From Gemmatimonas sp. (GTDB taxonomy: Bacteria; Gemmatimonadota; Gemmatimonadetes; Gemmatimonadales; Gemmatimonadaceae): a stretch of 50,840 bases of DNA. The notes under the pieces are model-generated. The model did not search any database and was not told the DNA's origin. It saw only the letters and a list, made by a program, of their open reading frames with translations. The position numbers were made by a program, and so were the translations under genes. Every line of letters starts with the position of its first letter. Positions within the stretch are counted from its first letter, which is position 1. The stretch lies in NCBI GenBank assembly GCA_011390935.1, contig JAABRL010000029.1, forward strand, positions 1-50,840, read 5' to 3'. Shown here piece after piece: positions 1 to 8,202 of the stretch.

Positions 1-140
1 TCACGAAGCCGCGTGACCGTCACGACCACGCCACTGGCGGGTACAGGCGGCACGCCGCCGCGCAGCACACCGAATACATCCTGCGCGTCAAGCGGTGCGC
101 CGACGAACCCCAGCGCGGCGACCAGAACGCCGCGTAGCAC
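1..140 (-). CDS. Exported protein, N-terminal fragment
   Basis: This is the start of a gene that runs off the left edge. From a GTG at 138-140 the frame stays open to base 1 (46 codons). The first residues read V-LRGVLVAALGFVGAPLDAQ, a short basic start, a hydrophobic run and a signal-peptidase-like AQ/D site, followed by a Gly/Val/Pro-rich segment that could begin a beta domain. The start is supported by AGGAGG on the minus strand (complement of 153-158), 12 nt upstream, a little farther than usual. It follows SusD by about 100 nt and may belong to the same polysaccharide/nutrient-uptake locus. The function cannot be told from 46 residues; a regulatory-like beta-sandwich protein is a guess. 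Confidence 0.6.
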   Translation of the reverse strand, partial: MLRGVLVAALGFVGAPLDAQDVFGVLRGGVPPVPASGVVVTVTRLR

Positions 141-195
141 CCCGGCTCGGCACCTCCTGGCAAGCGAAGCGCACATTCCGGGAACGTGATACGCG

Positions 196-225
196 GGCGG
201 GCGAGGCGCAAGGCGCTCGCCCGCC
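196..225 (-). terminator. GC-rich hairpin after susD
   Basis: Perfect 10-bp inverted repeat: GGCGGGCGAG at 196-205 and CTCGCCCGCC at 216-225, with a 10-nt loop. It lies 12 nt past the SusD-like stop and before the next minus-strand gene. There is no U-tract on either strand, so it may be an intrinsic terminator of high-GC type, an attenuator or an mRNA-stabilising stem. Confidence 0.5.
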
Positions 226-237
226 ACACGACGCGGG

Positions 238-1527
238 CTACGGATTCGGCGGCGTATTCGGATTGCCCGCCTGCTCATTGAGCGGATACGGCAGCCACGT
301 CACGCGCGCCTCCTGCTGCCGTCCGAAGCGCCGCAGATCGGCCCAGGCGAGCCCGGTGCCGAACAGCGAGTAGCGGCGTTGCCGCAGAATCTCGTCGAGC
401 ACGGCCGCCTGCGTGCCCAGCTCCGCTGACGGGCGCTCCGGCAGTCCGGCGCGCGTCCGCACGAGATTGAGTGGGGTCCGCGCCTCGTCGAGACGCGTCA
501 GCCGAGCCAGCGCTTCGGCGCGAATGAGCAGCATCTCGTCCTGCGTGAACATCGGGTACGGCTCCGTCTGCGTGGCGAAACGCAACACCGGTACGATGCT
601 CGTGCCGCCGAACGATGGCTGGGGCGTGGTGCCGAACTGCGCCGCAACACGGGTATCGCCGCTCTCGGCCTGCTCTACAAGGGACGCCTGCGCCGCGAAA
701 TAGCGCAGCCCGGTGAACACCGACCACAGAGGGCTCTGATCGGCCGTCGCGTAGCGGAACTCGCTGGACGCGCCCGAGGGCACCTCGTTGGCGAACGCGA
801 GCGCCGCCGCGTGCTGACCGGCCGCCAGCGCATATCGGGCCTGCCACGCGCGAATGAGGCTCGGCAGGTCGATCCCGGGCGCCAGCAGCTGCGACGTGAA
901 CTCGGTGCTCGCCGGCGTCGTCTCGAGTGCTTGACGCGCCTGCGCGAGCAGGTCGAGCGTCGTCGTGAGCGCCGTCGCACGATCCACGAACGGTGATTCC
1001 AGTCCCGTGATGTTCACGGGAATCTGCTGCCATGCCTCGCTGAGCGTCCCGAACGCGTAGCCCTTCATGGCCAATGCCAGCGCCCGCATCCCCGACGCCG
1101 TCCCGGGCGCCAACTGCACGTTCTCGACGCTGGCCAGCAGTTCGTCGGCCGTGCGCACGATCTGGTAGTGCCCGCTCCAGAAGTTGAGCACCTCCACGTT
1201 GTTGTCCTCGAGCGGCGTGATCGCACCGACATCGGGGAACCGCTGAAAGGCACGCTGCGGCGCGAGGGAGGCGTTCGTCACGCCGAGTTCGCCCGCCACG
1301 AGGCCGGGCACCCACACTGCGTTCGCGATGGCGTTGCCCCACCGTCCCTGCAAGCCCACCGCCAGCGCACGCACGCCCGCCGAGGTGGTGAACACGTTCG
1401 TTTCGGTGGCCGCGTTGGGATTCGCGATTTCGAGATTGCATGCGGCGAGTCCGGACAGCCCCATGGTGCACAGCAGCGTCGCAGCACGAGCGGAACGGCG
1501 CGCCGGCCGGAAAGAAGTCTTGGTCAT
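238..1527 (-). CDS. SusD/RagB-family surface lipoprotein
   Basis: 429 aa, slightly shorter than typical SusD proteins (about 450-550). The N-terminus has a basic stretch, a hydrophobic segment and a lipobox LSGLAAC, with Cys30 as the lipidation site. The following NLEIANPNAAT segment is typical of RagB/SusD N-termini, and the C-terminal region has the usual LNLVRTRAGL and ILRQRRYSLFGTG motifs. SusD proteins sit on the outer leaflet of the outer membrane as a lid over a SusC TonB-dependent channel and help capture oligosaccharides or peptides. The start lies 10 nt after the SusC stop (1538), so the two are almost certainly co-transcribed. The substrate cannot be deduced: no glycoside hydrolase, sulfatase or sensor sits next to the pair. 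Confidence 0.9.
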   Translation of the reverse strand: MTKTSFRPARRSARAATLLCTMGLSGLAACNLEIANPNAATETNVFTTSAGVRALAVGLQGRWGNAIANAVWVPGLVAGELGVTNASLAPQRAFQRFPDVGAITPLEDNNVEVLNFWSGHYQIVRTADELLASVENVQLAPGTASGMRALALAMKGYAFGTLSEAWQQIPVNITGLESPFVDRATALTTTLDLLAQARQALETTPASTEFTSQLLAPGIDLPSLIRAWQARYALAAGQHAAALAFANEVPSGASSEFRYATADQSPLWSVFTGLRYFAAQASLVEQAESGDTRVAAQFGTTPQPSFGGTSIVPVLRFATQTEPYPMFTQDEMLLIRAEALARLTRLDEARTPLNLVRTRAGLPERPSAELGTQAAVLDEILRQRRYSLFGTGLAWADLRRFGRQQEARVTWLPYPLNEQAGNPNTPPNP

Positions 1528-1537
1528 GGTCGGCGTC

Positions 1538-4486
1538 TCAGTAGTTCAGGTTCACGGACATGGCGATGCTGCGCGGAATCGGTACGGCGGCGAAGCCGAA
1601 GCCGCGGACCACCGTGCGCTGACCGCCCGTGTTGGTTTCAGGATCCCAGCCCGTGTAGTTGGTCCAGGTATTCAGGTTGCGACCGGAGAAGGTGATGCTC
1701 GCATTGCTCGTGCGCAGGCGACGGTTGAGCGCCGCGGGCAGCGTGTAGGTGAGCGCGATCTCGCGGAGCTTCACGAAGCTGCCGTCCTCGACATACTCCT
1801 CGAAGATGGAGCGCCGCGCCGCGAAGTAGCCACGTGGCACGCGTCCTTCCAGCTCATCCGCATACGCTGCGCCAACGCCGAATGCGGGCGTCTCGAGCAG
1901 GCGGCGGTCGAAGTTGAACAGGTCCACATCGCCCACGCCGTCGAACTGCACGCGCAACGAAAGGTTGCGCCGCACGGTGAACTCGTTGATCACCGACCAG
2001 TAGTTGCCCGGATTGGGGTCGCCAAGAATGCGCGCCGGTCCGATGGCGGGGATGCCGGTGATGGTGCCATCGGCGGCCTGAATCGGCTGGCCGGCGGCGT
2101 TGAGAATCTGGCCGGCATCGTTGCGACGGTAGGTGCTGCCCCAGAAGTGCCCTGGCGCCTCATCGGCGGCCACGCGAATGATGTTGAAGCTCTCGGGAAT
2201 GAAGAACGCTCCACCGGATGCCACCTGTGTGACCTGCGGATCATTCGTGGCAAAGGTGACCGTGGTGTTCCAGCTGAACGATTCACGTTGCACGTTGAAC
2301 GAGCGGAACAGCAGTTCGCTGCCGCGGTTGCGCAGCGCGCCAACGTTCGTGAGCCGCTCGACGAAGCCGGACGACGGCGTGACCGTCTGCGGCAGGATGA
2401 GATCGGTCACCTGTCGATCGAAGAACGTGTACTCGACACCGATGCGCCCGCCTACCAGTTCGGCGTCGAAGCCCAACTCGAGCTCGCGCGCCCGCTCCGG
2501 TCGCAGGCCGTCGTTGCCCTGCCGCGTGCTATTCACCACACCCGACAATGCACCCGCTGGCTCGAAGACGTAGTTCGACAACCGATCGAAGCTGCCCGGC
2601 GGCTGTTCACCCGAGAAGCCGATACCACCACGCAGTCGCAGGCGCTCCAGCACCGACGAGGTCGCCGAGCGGAAGCCGTCGAGTGCGGTGAGGTCGAGCG
2701 ATGCGCCGAACTTGGGGAAGTACTGCTGCCGTTCATCACGACCGAACGCGCTCGAGGCATCGGAGCGAACGGCGGCCGTGAGCGTGAGCAGGTCACCATA
2801 CGCCACCTGCTGTTGGCCGTAGAAGCCCAGAATGCGCCGCTCGTCGATGCCCTGACTGGCGAACTGATTGCTCCCCTGCACCGTGGTCACGAGCAGCGCG
2901 AGATTCTCCGCGCGCGCAATCGTGGAGTTGAACTTCTGCTGCTGATAGTTCGAGCCGACGCCCGACACGAATCGCCAGTTGCCAACGGTGGGCCAGCGAT
3001 AGGTGACGTCGACGTCCTGATTGAGGAGCTGAGCCCGCAGATTCGCCGAGATCGCCAGTCCGCCCTGCAGATCGGGCGCCGAGCTGCCGCGCGGCACGAA
3101 AGACGACTGCGCATCGGTGTAGTTGTCGATGCCGACGCGATAGTCGATGGAGAGCGCCTCCGTGGGCGTGGCCGTGAGCTGCAGACCGCCGGTGAAGCGG
3201 GAGATCTCCTGCGGCGCCTTCCAGTTGGCGAGCACCTCGAGCGGATTCGACGCCAGCTGCCCGCGCGGGAACACGCCCGTGACCGGATCGGCGAACAGGT
3301 TCCGATCGTTGGAGTTGAAGAGGAAGTTGGTGAGCACCCCGCGATTGTTCACCAATCCGCCGTTGGCCTGCCGGTTCGCTCGGCTCGTCACATAGGCCGT
3401 GGACGTGGACAGGCGCAGCCAGTCGGTCACGTTGCGATCGACGTTGAGCCGGAGGTTCTGCCGGACATAATCAGTGGTGCGCACGATACCGTCCTGCGTC
3501 TGCAGCGAACCGCCCAGATAGAACTGCGTCTTGTCGTCACCACCGGACAGGCCGACGGACGTATTCGACGTGAGGCCGCGCTGGAAGATCTCGTCCTGGT
3601 AATCGAAGCGCTCGACCGCCGCACCCGCGGCGTTCACCGGCGCGCGATTCACCGCCAGTCGGGTCTCCAGATCGTCCGAGCCCACCGAGGTGCGCACATT
3701 CACGCGAAGTGCCCCCGGACGGCCGCGCTTGGTGAAGATCTGCACCACGCCATTGTTGGCACGCGATCCGTACAACGCCGCTGCAGCCGCGCCCTTCACG
3801 ATCTCGATGCGCTCGATGTCGTTGGGATCGAGATCGGCGATGCGATTGCTGGTGTTGCCGCCCAGATCCACCGATTGCGACGAGCCGTTGTCCACGATCA
3901 CGCCGTCCACGATGTACAGCGGTTCCGCGCTGCGGCTGATCGTGGAGAGGCCACGCAACCGCACGCTCGAGCCACCACCTGGCGTGCCCGAGTTCAGCTG
4001 CACGAGCGCGCCCGGCACCTTGCCTGCCAGGGCAGCATCCACTTGCGGCACGCCCGCATTCGCGATCTCGCTGCCGGTCACGGTGGCGAGCGAGGCGCCC
4101 AGACTCGAGCGCTCCGCTTCGACGCGCGTGGCCGTCACCACGAGCTGCGACAGATTCAGGATGTCGCGCACGAGTCGCGCGTCCTGCGTGATCTGCCCGG
4201 ACGTGGTGGTGATCGGAAAGCGCTGCGGCTTGTAGCCGAGCGCGCGCACCAGCAGCACGAGCGGGGGCTGCGGGGAGCCGACGACCAACCGATACGTGCC
4301 GTCGTCTGCGGTGACGGTGCCGACGCGCGTGCCGTCGATGAGGACGGACGCCGCCGCCAGCGCGCGTCCCGTTTCGTCGGTAACCCGACCGGAGACGGTG
4401 AGCTGTGCCTCGGCGACGAGCGGTGCGCCGAGCGCCATGGCGAAACACAGCAGCCAGGTGCGCCATGTGGCGTGACGAAGAAGCAT
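1538..4486 (-). CDS. SusC/RagA TonB-linked outer-membrane protein
   Basis: 982 aa. Signal peptide at 1-27 ending VAEAQ; carboxypeptidase-regulatory-like beta domain at about 29-115 (SGRVTDETGRALAAASV); plug domain at about 125-240 with ALAGKVPGALVQ and PLYIVDGVIVDN, the SusC signature; the remainder is a TonB-dependent beta-barrel ending in an aromatic-terminated strand (SVNLNY). It imports substrates across the outer membrane with energy from TonB-ExbBD, paired with the SusD-like lipoprotein 10 nt downstream. No clear Shine-Dalgarno precedes the ATG at 4486, so the start rests on the signal peptide. Substrate unknown. Confidence 0.93.
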   Translation of the reverse strand: MLLRHATWRTWLLCFAMALGAPLVAEAQLTVSGRVTDETGRALAAASVLIDGTRVGTVTADDGTYRLVVGSPQPPLVLLVRALGYKPQRFPITTTSGQITQDARLVRDILNLSQLVVTATRVEAERSSLGASLATVTGSEIANAGVPQVDAALAGKVPGALVQLNSGTPGGGSSVRLRGLSTISRSAEPLYIVDGVIVDNGSSQSVDLGGNTSNRIADLDPNDIERIEIVKGAAAAALYGSRANNGVVQIFTKRGRPGALRVNVRTSVGSDDLETRLAVNRAPVNAAGAAVERFDYQDEIFQRGLTSNTSVGLSGGDDKTQFYLGGSLQTQDGIVRTTDYVRQNLRLNVDRNVTDWLRLSTSTAYVTSRANRQANGGLVNNRGVLTNFLFNSNDRNLFADPVTGVFPRGQLASNPLEVLANWKAPQEISRFTGGLQLTATPTEALSIDYRVGIDNYTDAQSSFVPRGSSAPDLQGGLAISANLRAQLLNQDVDVTYRWPTVGNWRFVSGVGSNYQQQKFNSTIARAENLALLVTTVQGSNQFASQGIDERRILGFYGQQQVAYGDLLTLTAAVRSDASSAFGRDERQQYFPKFGASLDLTALDGFRSATSSVLERLRLRGGIGFSGEQPPGSFDRLSNYVFEPAGALSGVVNSTRQGNDGLRPERARELELGFDAELVGGRIGVEYTFFDRQVTDLILPQTVTPSSGFVERLTNVGALRNRGSELLFRSFNVQRESFSWNTTVTFATNDPQVTQVASGGAFFIPESFNIIRVAADEAPGHFWGSTYRRNDAGQILNAAGQPIQAADGTITGIPAIGPARILGDPNPGNYWSVINEFTVRRNLSLRVQFDGVGDVDLFNFDRRLLETPAFGVGAAYADELEGRVPRGYFAARRSIFEEYVEDGSFVKLREIALTYTLPAALNRRLRTSNASITFSGRNLNTWTNYTGWDPETNTGGQRTVVRGFGFAAVPIPRSIAMSVNLNY

Positions 4487-4540
4487 GAGCAGATGGGAGA
4501 AAGGGTGGAACGGCGCCGCGTCGCTCGAGCGCGTGGCGCG

Positions 4541-5305
4541 TCAGGCCCGAGTGGCCGTGATCAGCAGGGAAAGCGGTGTGGATTGACCCGCCGCGACCGG
4601 CTCCTCAAGCGCGCGAAGGACGAAGCCGGCCGCGAGCACGCTCGTTACCCACGAGCCGAGCGTGCGGAAGTACCAGGGCATACTGGAAGGGAATACGGTG
4701 GCGAAGGTGGCAAAGGTTTCCTCGCGCCAGCCGTCGGTGTACTCGCCGTCGCCGATGGCGCTGATGGGGTGCACCGTCTGCACGAGCAGCGTTCCGCCGG
4801 GCTCGAGGACCGCATGCACGGCCGAGAGCGCCGCTTCCACGTTGGCATCGAGCAGCGCGAAGTTGCAGACGGCGGCGGAGAAGGGTCCGCCGAGCGCCTC
4901 GCCGCGATCGGGTAGCTCGACGTACGACGCAACGTCGAACTGCAGCCGCGATGCGGCCTCGATGTCCTGGCTCAGGCGGCGCGCCGCGGCGATGAGCGGG
5001 GCGCTCGCGTCGATGCCCACGACGTGGTGCCCCTGCTGCGCGAGGGCGCGCGAGAGCCACCCCTCGCCGCACCCCACGTCGAGCACGCGGCCGATCGGGA
5101 GCCGAGCCACCGCGCGCAGCATGGCCGCATCGGTGCCCAGCCGCCGACTGGCGATGGCGCCCGACTGCACGGCCTCGGTCCAGGCGGCGGCGTTGTCGAT
5201 CCACGAGGCGGCGAGGCGCGATACCCGCGCCTCCTCATCGGGCGCGGATGGCGCCGAGGCGTCGTCGGGGAGGAGCGGCGGTTCACCGTGGCCAGCCACG
5301 CGCAT
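4541..5305 (-). CDS. Class I SAM-dependent methyltransferase
   Basis: 254 aa. SAM-binding motif I VLDVGCGEG lies at about 74-82, followed by the acidic ribose-binding residue in VVGIDASAPLI (about 95-105), then motif III-like LEPGGTLLVQTVHP. These mark a Rossmann-fold class I methyltransferase of the UbiE/small-molecule type. The C-terminal part (TLGSWVTSVLAAGF) resembles the substrate-binding end of small-molecule methyltransferases. It is cytoplasmic with no signal peptide. It precedes SusC by 54 nt on the same strand, but a shared function is not evident. Substrate unknown. Confidence 0.85.
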   Translation of the reverse strand: MRVAGHGEPPLLPDDASAPSAPDEEARVSRLAASWIDNAAAWTEAVQSGAIASRRLGTDAAMLRAVARLPIGRVLDVGCGEGWLSRALAQQGHHVVGIDASAPLIAAARRLSQDIEAASRLQFDVASYVELPDRGEALGGPFSAAVCNFALLDANVEAALSAVHAVLEPGGTLLVQTVHPISAIGDGEYTDGWREETFATFATVFPSSMPWYFRTLGSWVTSVLAAGFVLRALEEPVAAGQSTPLSLLITATRA

Positions 5306-5567
5306 GCACGAATCTCGGAGTGCGGAAGGGACGCCACGGGGACACTGCGGCGCGTGGTGACCGCACGCGAATGTGGGCCGCCACCGAACAGTTCAGCGAA
5401 AATACCGAACCAATCCCGGATGCGCCCGAAGCGTTCCCCGTTGGCAACGCGCCACGTACCTCGAGCTGGCCAGCGTCGCGACGTACCGCTGGCCACACTC
5501 GATCACGCGCTCATGGCGGCCGCGAAGAAGGAACGTGTGCCGCTGTTCACGCCGCACACGTATGCGA

Positions 5568-7784
5568 TCAGCGACCGTCCCCCGTCGCCGCCCGCACCGG
5601 CGCCGGATCCACCGGCTTCACATCCTGCAGCCAATACGCAAACCACTGCCGAAGCCGACCCAGCCGGTCCACCAGCAGCCACGGCTCACCGCTGCGCGAG
5701 AGCTCGTGCGTGCTGCGCGGATAGCGCACCAGCTCCGCGGGCACGCCGTGCTTCTTGAGCCCCAGGAACCACTGCTCGGCGTCGGTCATGGGCGTGCGAT
5801 GGTCCTCTTCCGACTGCACGATCAGCGTGGGCGTCTTCACCTGTGCCAGATAGCGAATCGGCGACAACGTATCGTACATGGCTGGGTTCTCCCACGGCGT
5901 ACCGAAGAACTCGAACTCGGTGAGCCCCTGCGCATCGGAGCTGCCGTACCATGACCACCAGTTGCTGATCATGCGATCGGCCTGCGCGGCCTTGAAGCGA
6001 TTGGTCTTGGCCGTGACCCACGCGGTCATCACGCCGCCGTACGACCCACCGGTCACGCCCATGCGCGTGCTGTCCACGTCAGCGCGCTTCGCGACGATGT
6101 CGACGGCGCGCATGAGGTCGTCGTAGTCCTCGGCAAACCAGCGACCGCGCGTGCTGTACGTGAAGTCGGCGCCGTACCCGCTCGAGCCGCGCGGATTGGT
6201 GAAGAGCACGAACATGCCTTGCGCCGTGAGGTTCTGGAACTCGTCGAACCAGTTCTCACCGTACGCCGAGTGCGGACCGCCATGAATGTAGAGCACCACG
6301 GGGTACTTCTTACTCGCGTCGTAGCCGTAGGGCTTCATGAGCCACGCTTCGATTTCCAGATCGCCGATGCCCTTGTACGTGAAGCGCTCACCATCGCTCC
6401 ATGCGACGTCGGCGTTGAGCGCCTCGTTGAAGCGCGAGAGCTGGCGTTCGCCGGTTCCGTCGGCGTTGGCGATGAACAGCTCGGTGGGCTTGGACAGGCT
6501 CGTGCCCACGAACGCGACCGTCTTGCCGGCGGCGTCGTACGAGAAGCCGTTCATGCGACGACGACCGCCGAGCACTTCGCGCGGCGCCGTCTTGCCGGTG
6601 AGGTCGGCGCGATAGATGGCCGTGCTGCCCCCCTTGGAGGCGGAGAACTGCAGCGCTCCATTGGGCAGCCACTCCATGCTCTCGGGCTCGTAGACGAAGT
6701 CGCCGAGCACGTTGAGCGGCGTGCCTCCGCTGGCGCTCACCACGTAGAGGCGCGACGACGTGGTGCGACCGGCGCGACCGACGAACGCGATACGCTTGCT
6801 GTCGGGTGACCAGGTGATGTTGGACTCACTACCAACCCACGTGGCGAGCTTGCGCGGCGTGCCACCGGCCACCGGCACGATGTAGATGTCGGAGTCGTTG
6901 CGCACTTCCCGATCACGCTCCATGCTGAACGGCAGCTTGGAGAGCGAGTCCTGCTCGGCCTGCACGATCGAATCCGGCCGCAGCGCGGCGTCGGCCACGA
7001 ACGCAATGAACTGGCCGTCGGGGGAGACGACCGGGCTGCGATGCGAGTACGCGGTGCTCGTGAGCATGGTGCGCGCGGTGTCGCCCATGTTCTGGCGCCA
7101 CAGCTGCTGCGGGCGAATCACGCGCGCCTCGCGCGGATTGGCGATGTAGTCGCGCCCGTTCGACTTGATGGGCGTTTCCACGTAGTGCCGACCATCGAAG
7201 CGCGCCGGATCAGTGGGACGCGTGATCGCGCCAAAGGGCGGACGCGCGTTGGCCTGCATGCGCGCATACGGATCGCCGGTGCGGGTGGCGGCGGTGTCAC
7301 CGCGGGCGGGCCCGGTGAAGATGGCAAAGGCGCCACTCGACGGCATGCTGCCGCTGGGGATGGTCTCCATCTGCGTGGCTTCGCCGCTCGGCGCGTCCAT
7401 GCGCAGCACCCACGTATTGCCCTTGCCACCAGGACGCGAAGAGTTGAACAGCAGATACTTGCCGTCAGGCGTGAAGCGCGGGTTGGAGCTCTCCGTCCCC
7501 GGCGACGTGTAGCGCTGCGGTGCGCCGCCCGCCGTAGGCACCACCCACACCTCCTGATGGCGCTTGTTCTCGCCGCCCGGCACGGTGGTGACCGTCATGG
7601 CCACGTGACGCCCATCGGGGGACATGGCGGGCTGTGACACCTGCGTCACACGGTACCAATCGCTGAGTTGCATGGCGCGCGGCTGCTGAGCGGCCAGCGC
7701 GGAGGGTACGAAGAGGAGCGTGGCGAGGCGCATGGTGCTGCGCCGCCAGGCCCCTGTGGAAACGGGGGAGTGCACGTCGGTCAT
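5568..7784 (-). CDS. Secreted S9 prolyl-oligopeptidase-family peptidase
   Basis: 738 aa from the ATG at 7784, or 721 aa from the ATG at 7733 (MRLATLLFVPSALAAQQ), which gives the cleaner signal peptide; neither has a strong Shine-Dalgarno. The N-terminal half is a WD40-like propeller with repeated SPDGR/TPDGK/SPDSK turns. The C-terminal alpha/beta-hydrolase domain has the oxyanion region IHGGPHS, nucleophile Ser about 581 in GGSYGG, Asp about 661 in SEEDHRTP and His about 693 in STHELS (numbered from 7784). These proteins cleave short peptides, often as dipeptidyl- or acylaminoacyl-peptidases, in the periplasm or outside the cell. It is transcribed alone; the neighbouring peptidase operon ends at 8203. 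Confidence 0.93.
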   Translation of the reverse strand: MTDVHSPVSTGAWRRSTMRLATLLFVPSALAAQQPRAMQLSDWYRVTQVSQPAMSPDGRHVAMTVTTVPGGENKRHQEVWVVPTAGGAPQRYTSPGTESSNPRFTPDGKYLLFNSSRPGGKGNTWVLRMDAPSGEATQMETIPSGSMPSSGAFAIFTGPARGDTAATRTGDPYARMQANARPPFGAITRPTDPARFDGRHYVETPIKSNGRDYIANPREARVIRPQQLWRQNMGDTARTMLTSTAYSHRSPVVSPDGQFIAFVADAALRPDSIVQAEQDSLSKLPFSMERDREVRNDSDIYIVPVAGGTPRKLATWVGSESNITWSPDSKRIAFVGRAGRTTSSRLYVVSASGGTPLNVLGDFVYEPESMEWLPNGALQFSASKGGSTAIYRADLTGKTAPREVLGGRRRMNGFSYDAAGKTVAFVGTSLSKPTELFIANADGTGERQLSRFNEALNADVAWSDGERFTYKGIGDLEIEAWLMKPYGYDASKKYPVVLYIHGGPHSAYGENWFDEFQNLTAQGMFVLFTNPRGSSGYGADFTYSTRGRWFAEDYDDLMRAVDIVAKRADVDSTRMGVTGGSYGGVMTAWVTAKTNRFKAAQADRMISNWWSWYGSSDAQGLTEFEFFGTPWENPAMYDTLSPIRYLAQVKTPTLIVQSEEDHRTPMTDAEQWFLGLKKHGVPAELVRYPRSTHELSRSGEPWLLVDRLGRLRQWFAYWLQDVKPVDPAPVRAATGDGR

Positions 7785-7899
7785 GGCGGGATCCTGCCCT
7801 GAGGCAATGGAGACTGCGGAGAGTGGCGCAACGGAGCCCGCAACTGCACGGGCGCACCGATCCCGTCACGTTATCGCGGGGACCTCGAAAAGTTGAGGC

Positions 7900-7926
7900 T
7901 TGCCGGATTCGTGACAGTTCTATACC
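7900..7926 (+). promoter_or_regulatory. Weak candidate promoter for the 8017 micro-ORF
   Basis: TTGCCG at 7900-7905 and TATACC at 7921-7926 are separated by 15 nt, in a short stretch more AT-rich than its surroundings. They would give a leader of roughly 80 nt before the ribosome-binding site at 8004. Boxes are imperfect and the spacing short; offered only because an open frame with a strong Shine-Dalgarno follows. Confidence 0.25.
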
Positions 7927-8003
7927 GTGCAGATGGCAGACGGACCGACGTGAAGCGGACGTTCGGTGACGTCTCGTTCCGCCCGCAGTTCCACCCGAAA
8001 CGC

Positions 8004-8015
8004 AGGAGGTGATCC
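8004..8015 (+). promoter_or_regulatory. Extended Shine-Dalgarno
   Basis: AGGAGGTGATCC is complementary over all 12 bases to the usual 3' end of 16S rRNA. The AGGAGG core ends 7 nt before a TTG at 8017, an ideal distance. No other ribosome-binding site read in this window is this long. It decides the start of the 8017-8082 frame. Confidence 0.6.
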
Positions 8016-8016
8016 A

Positions 8017-8082
8017 TTGTCTAGCCACAGATCCTCAGCCGGCTCGTACTGGGCAAGTGTTCGCCTGATCCTCGCCCGATAG
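8017..8082 (+). CDS. Candidate 21-residue microprotein or leader peptide
   Basis: A TTG start gives 21 codons ending in TAG, reading MSSHRSSAGSYWASVRLILA-R. It is supported by a 12-base Shine-Dalgarno 7 nt upstream, a weak promoter-like sequence about 90 nt upstream, and two hairpins directly downstream (8093-8119 and 8131-8164), giving the look of a compact transcription unit. The peptide has a Ser-rich start and a short amphipathic, hydrophobic-basic end. I do not recognise it. No gene on the same strand follows that it could attenuate: the next annotated frame on the right is the minus-strand M28 peptidase. Homology cannot be judged at this length, so conservation of the start and frame in relatives would be decisive. 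Confidence 0.4.
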   Translation: MSSHRSSAGSYWASVRLILAR

Positions 8083-8092
8083 TCACGGGTTC

Positions 8093-8119
8093 CCGGTTGT
8101 GGCGAATGCCACGAGCCGG
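8093..8119 (+). other. Stem-loop after the micro-ORF
   Basis: CCGGTTGTGGC (8093-8103) pairs with GCCACGA plus CCGG (8108-8119) around a GAAT loop, giving 11 pairs with one T-G wobble and a single bulged G at 8115. It begins 10 nt after the stop of the 8017 frame. It could be part of a structured RNA or a first terminator stem. Confidence 0.45.
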
Positions 8120-8130
8120 CTCAGGACAAA

Positions 8131-8164
8131 GACGGCCGCTTCGACATCTGTCGAGGCGGCCGTC
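8131..8164 (-). terminator. Intrinsic terminator of the thr-SDR-ChaN-M28 operon
   Basis: A 14-pair stem is formed by GACGGCCGCTTCGA (8131-8144) and TCGAGGCGGCCGTC (8151-8164), with one wobble and a 6-nt loop. On the minus strand it is followed by TTTGTCC, a short U-run, and lies 38 nt past the M28 peptidase stop. On the plus strand it is followed by TCTCGTT, so it may also end the micro-ORF transcript. Confidence 0.75.
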
Positions 8165-8202
8165 TCTCGTTCGTCCCGTGCGACGCGCGGTCTCGCCGCG
8201 AG

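Noticed and set aside
1328..4915. A 1195-codon plus-strand open frame across the SusC-like gene
   Set aside because: It is antisense to a protein with full SusC motifs. Its translation is His/Arg/Glu-rich with no domain, as is usual for mirror frames in GC-rich coding DNA.
5306..5567. Possible gene between the methyltransferase and the S9 peptidase
   Set aside because: Open frames here continue into mirror frames of the neighbours, with no ribosome-binding site or codon-bias support; I see only spacer DNA.
8004..8016. Minus strand reads like the 3' end of a 16S rRNA (TGGATCACCTCCT)
   Set aside because: Only 13 bases match and the upstream 16S helix is absent; it is better explained as a plus-strand Shine-Dalgarno complementary to that end.
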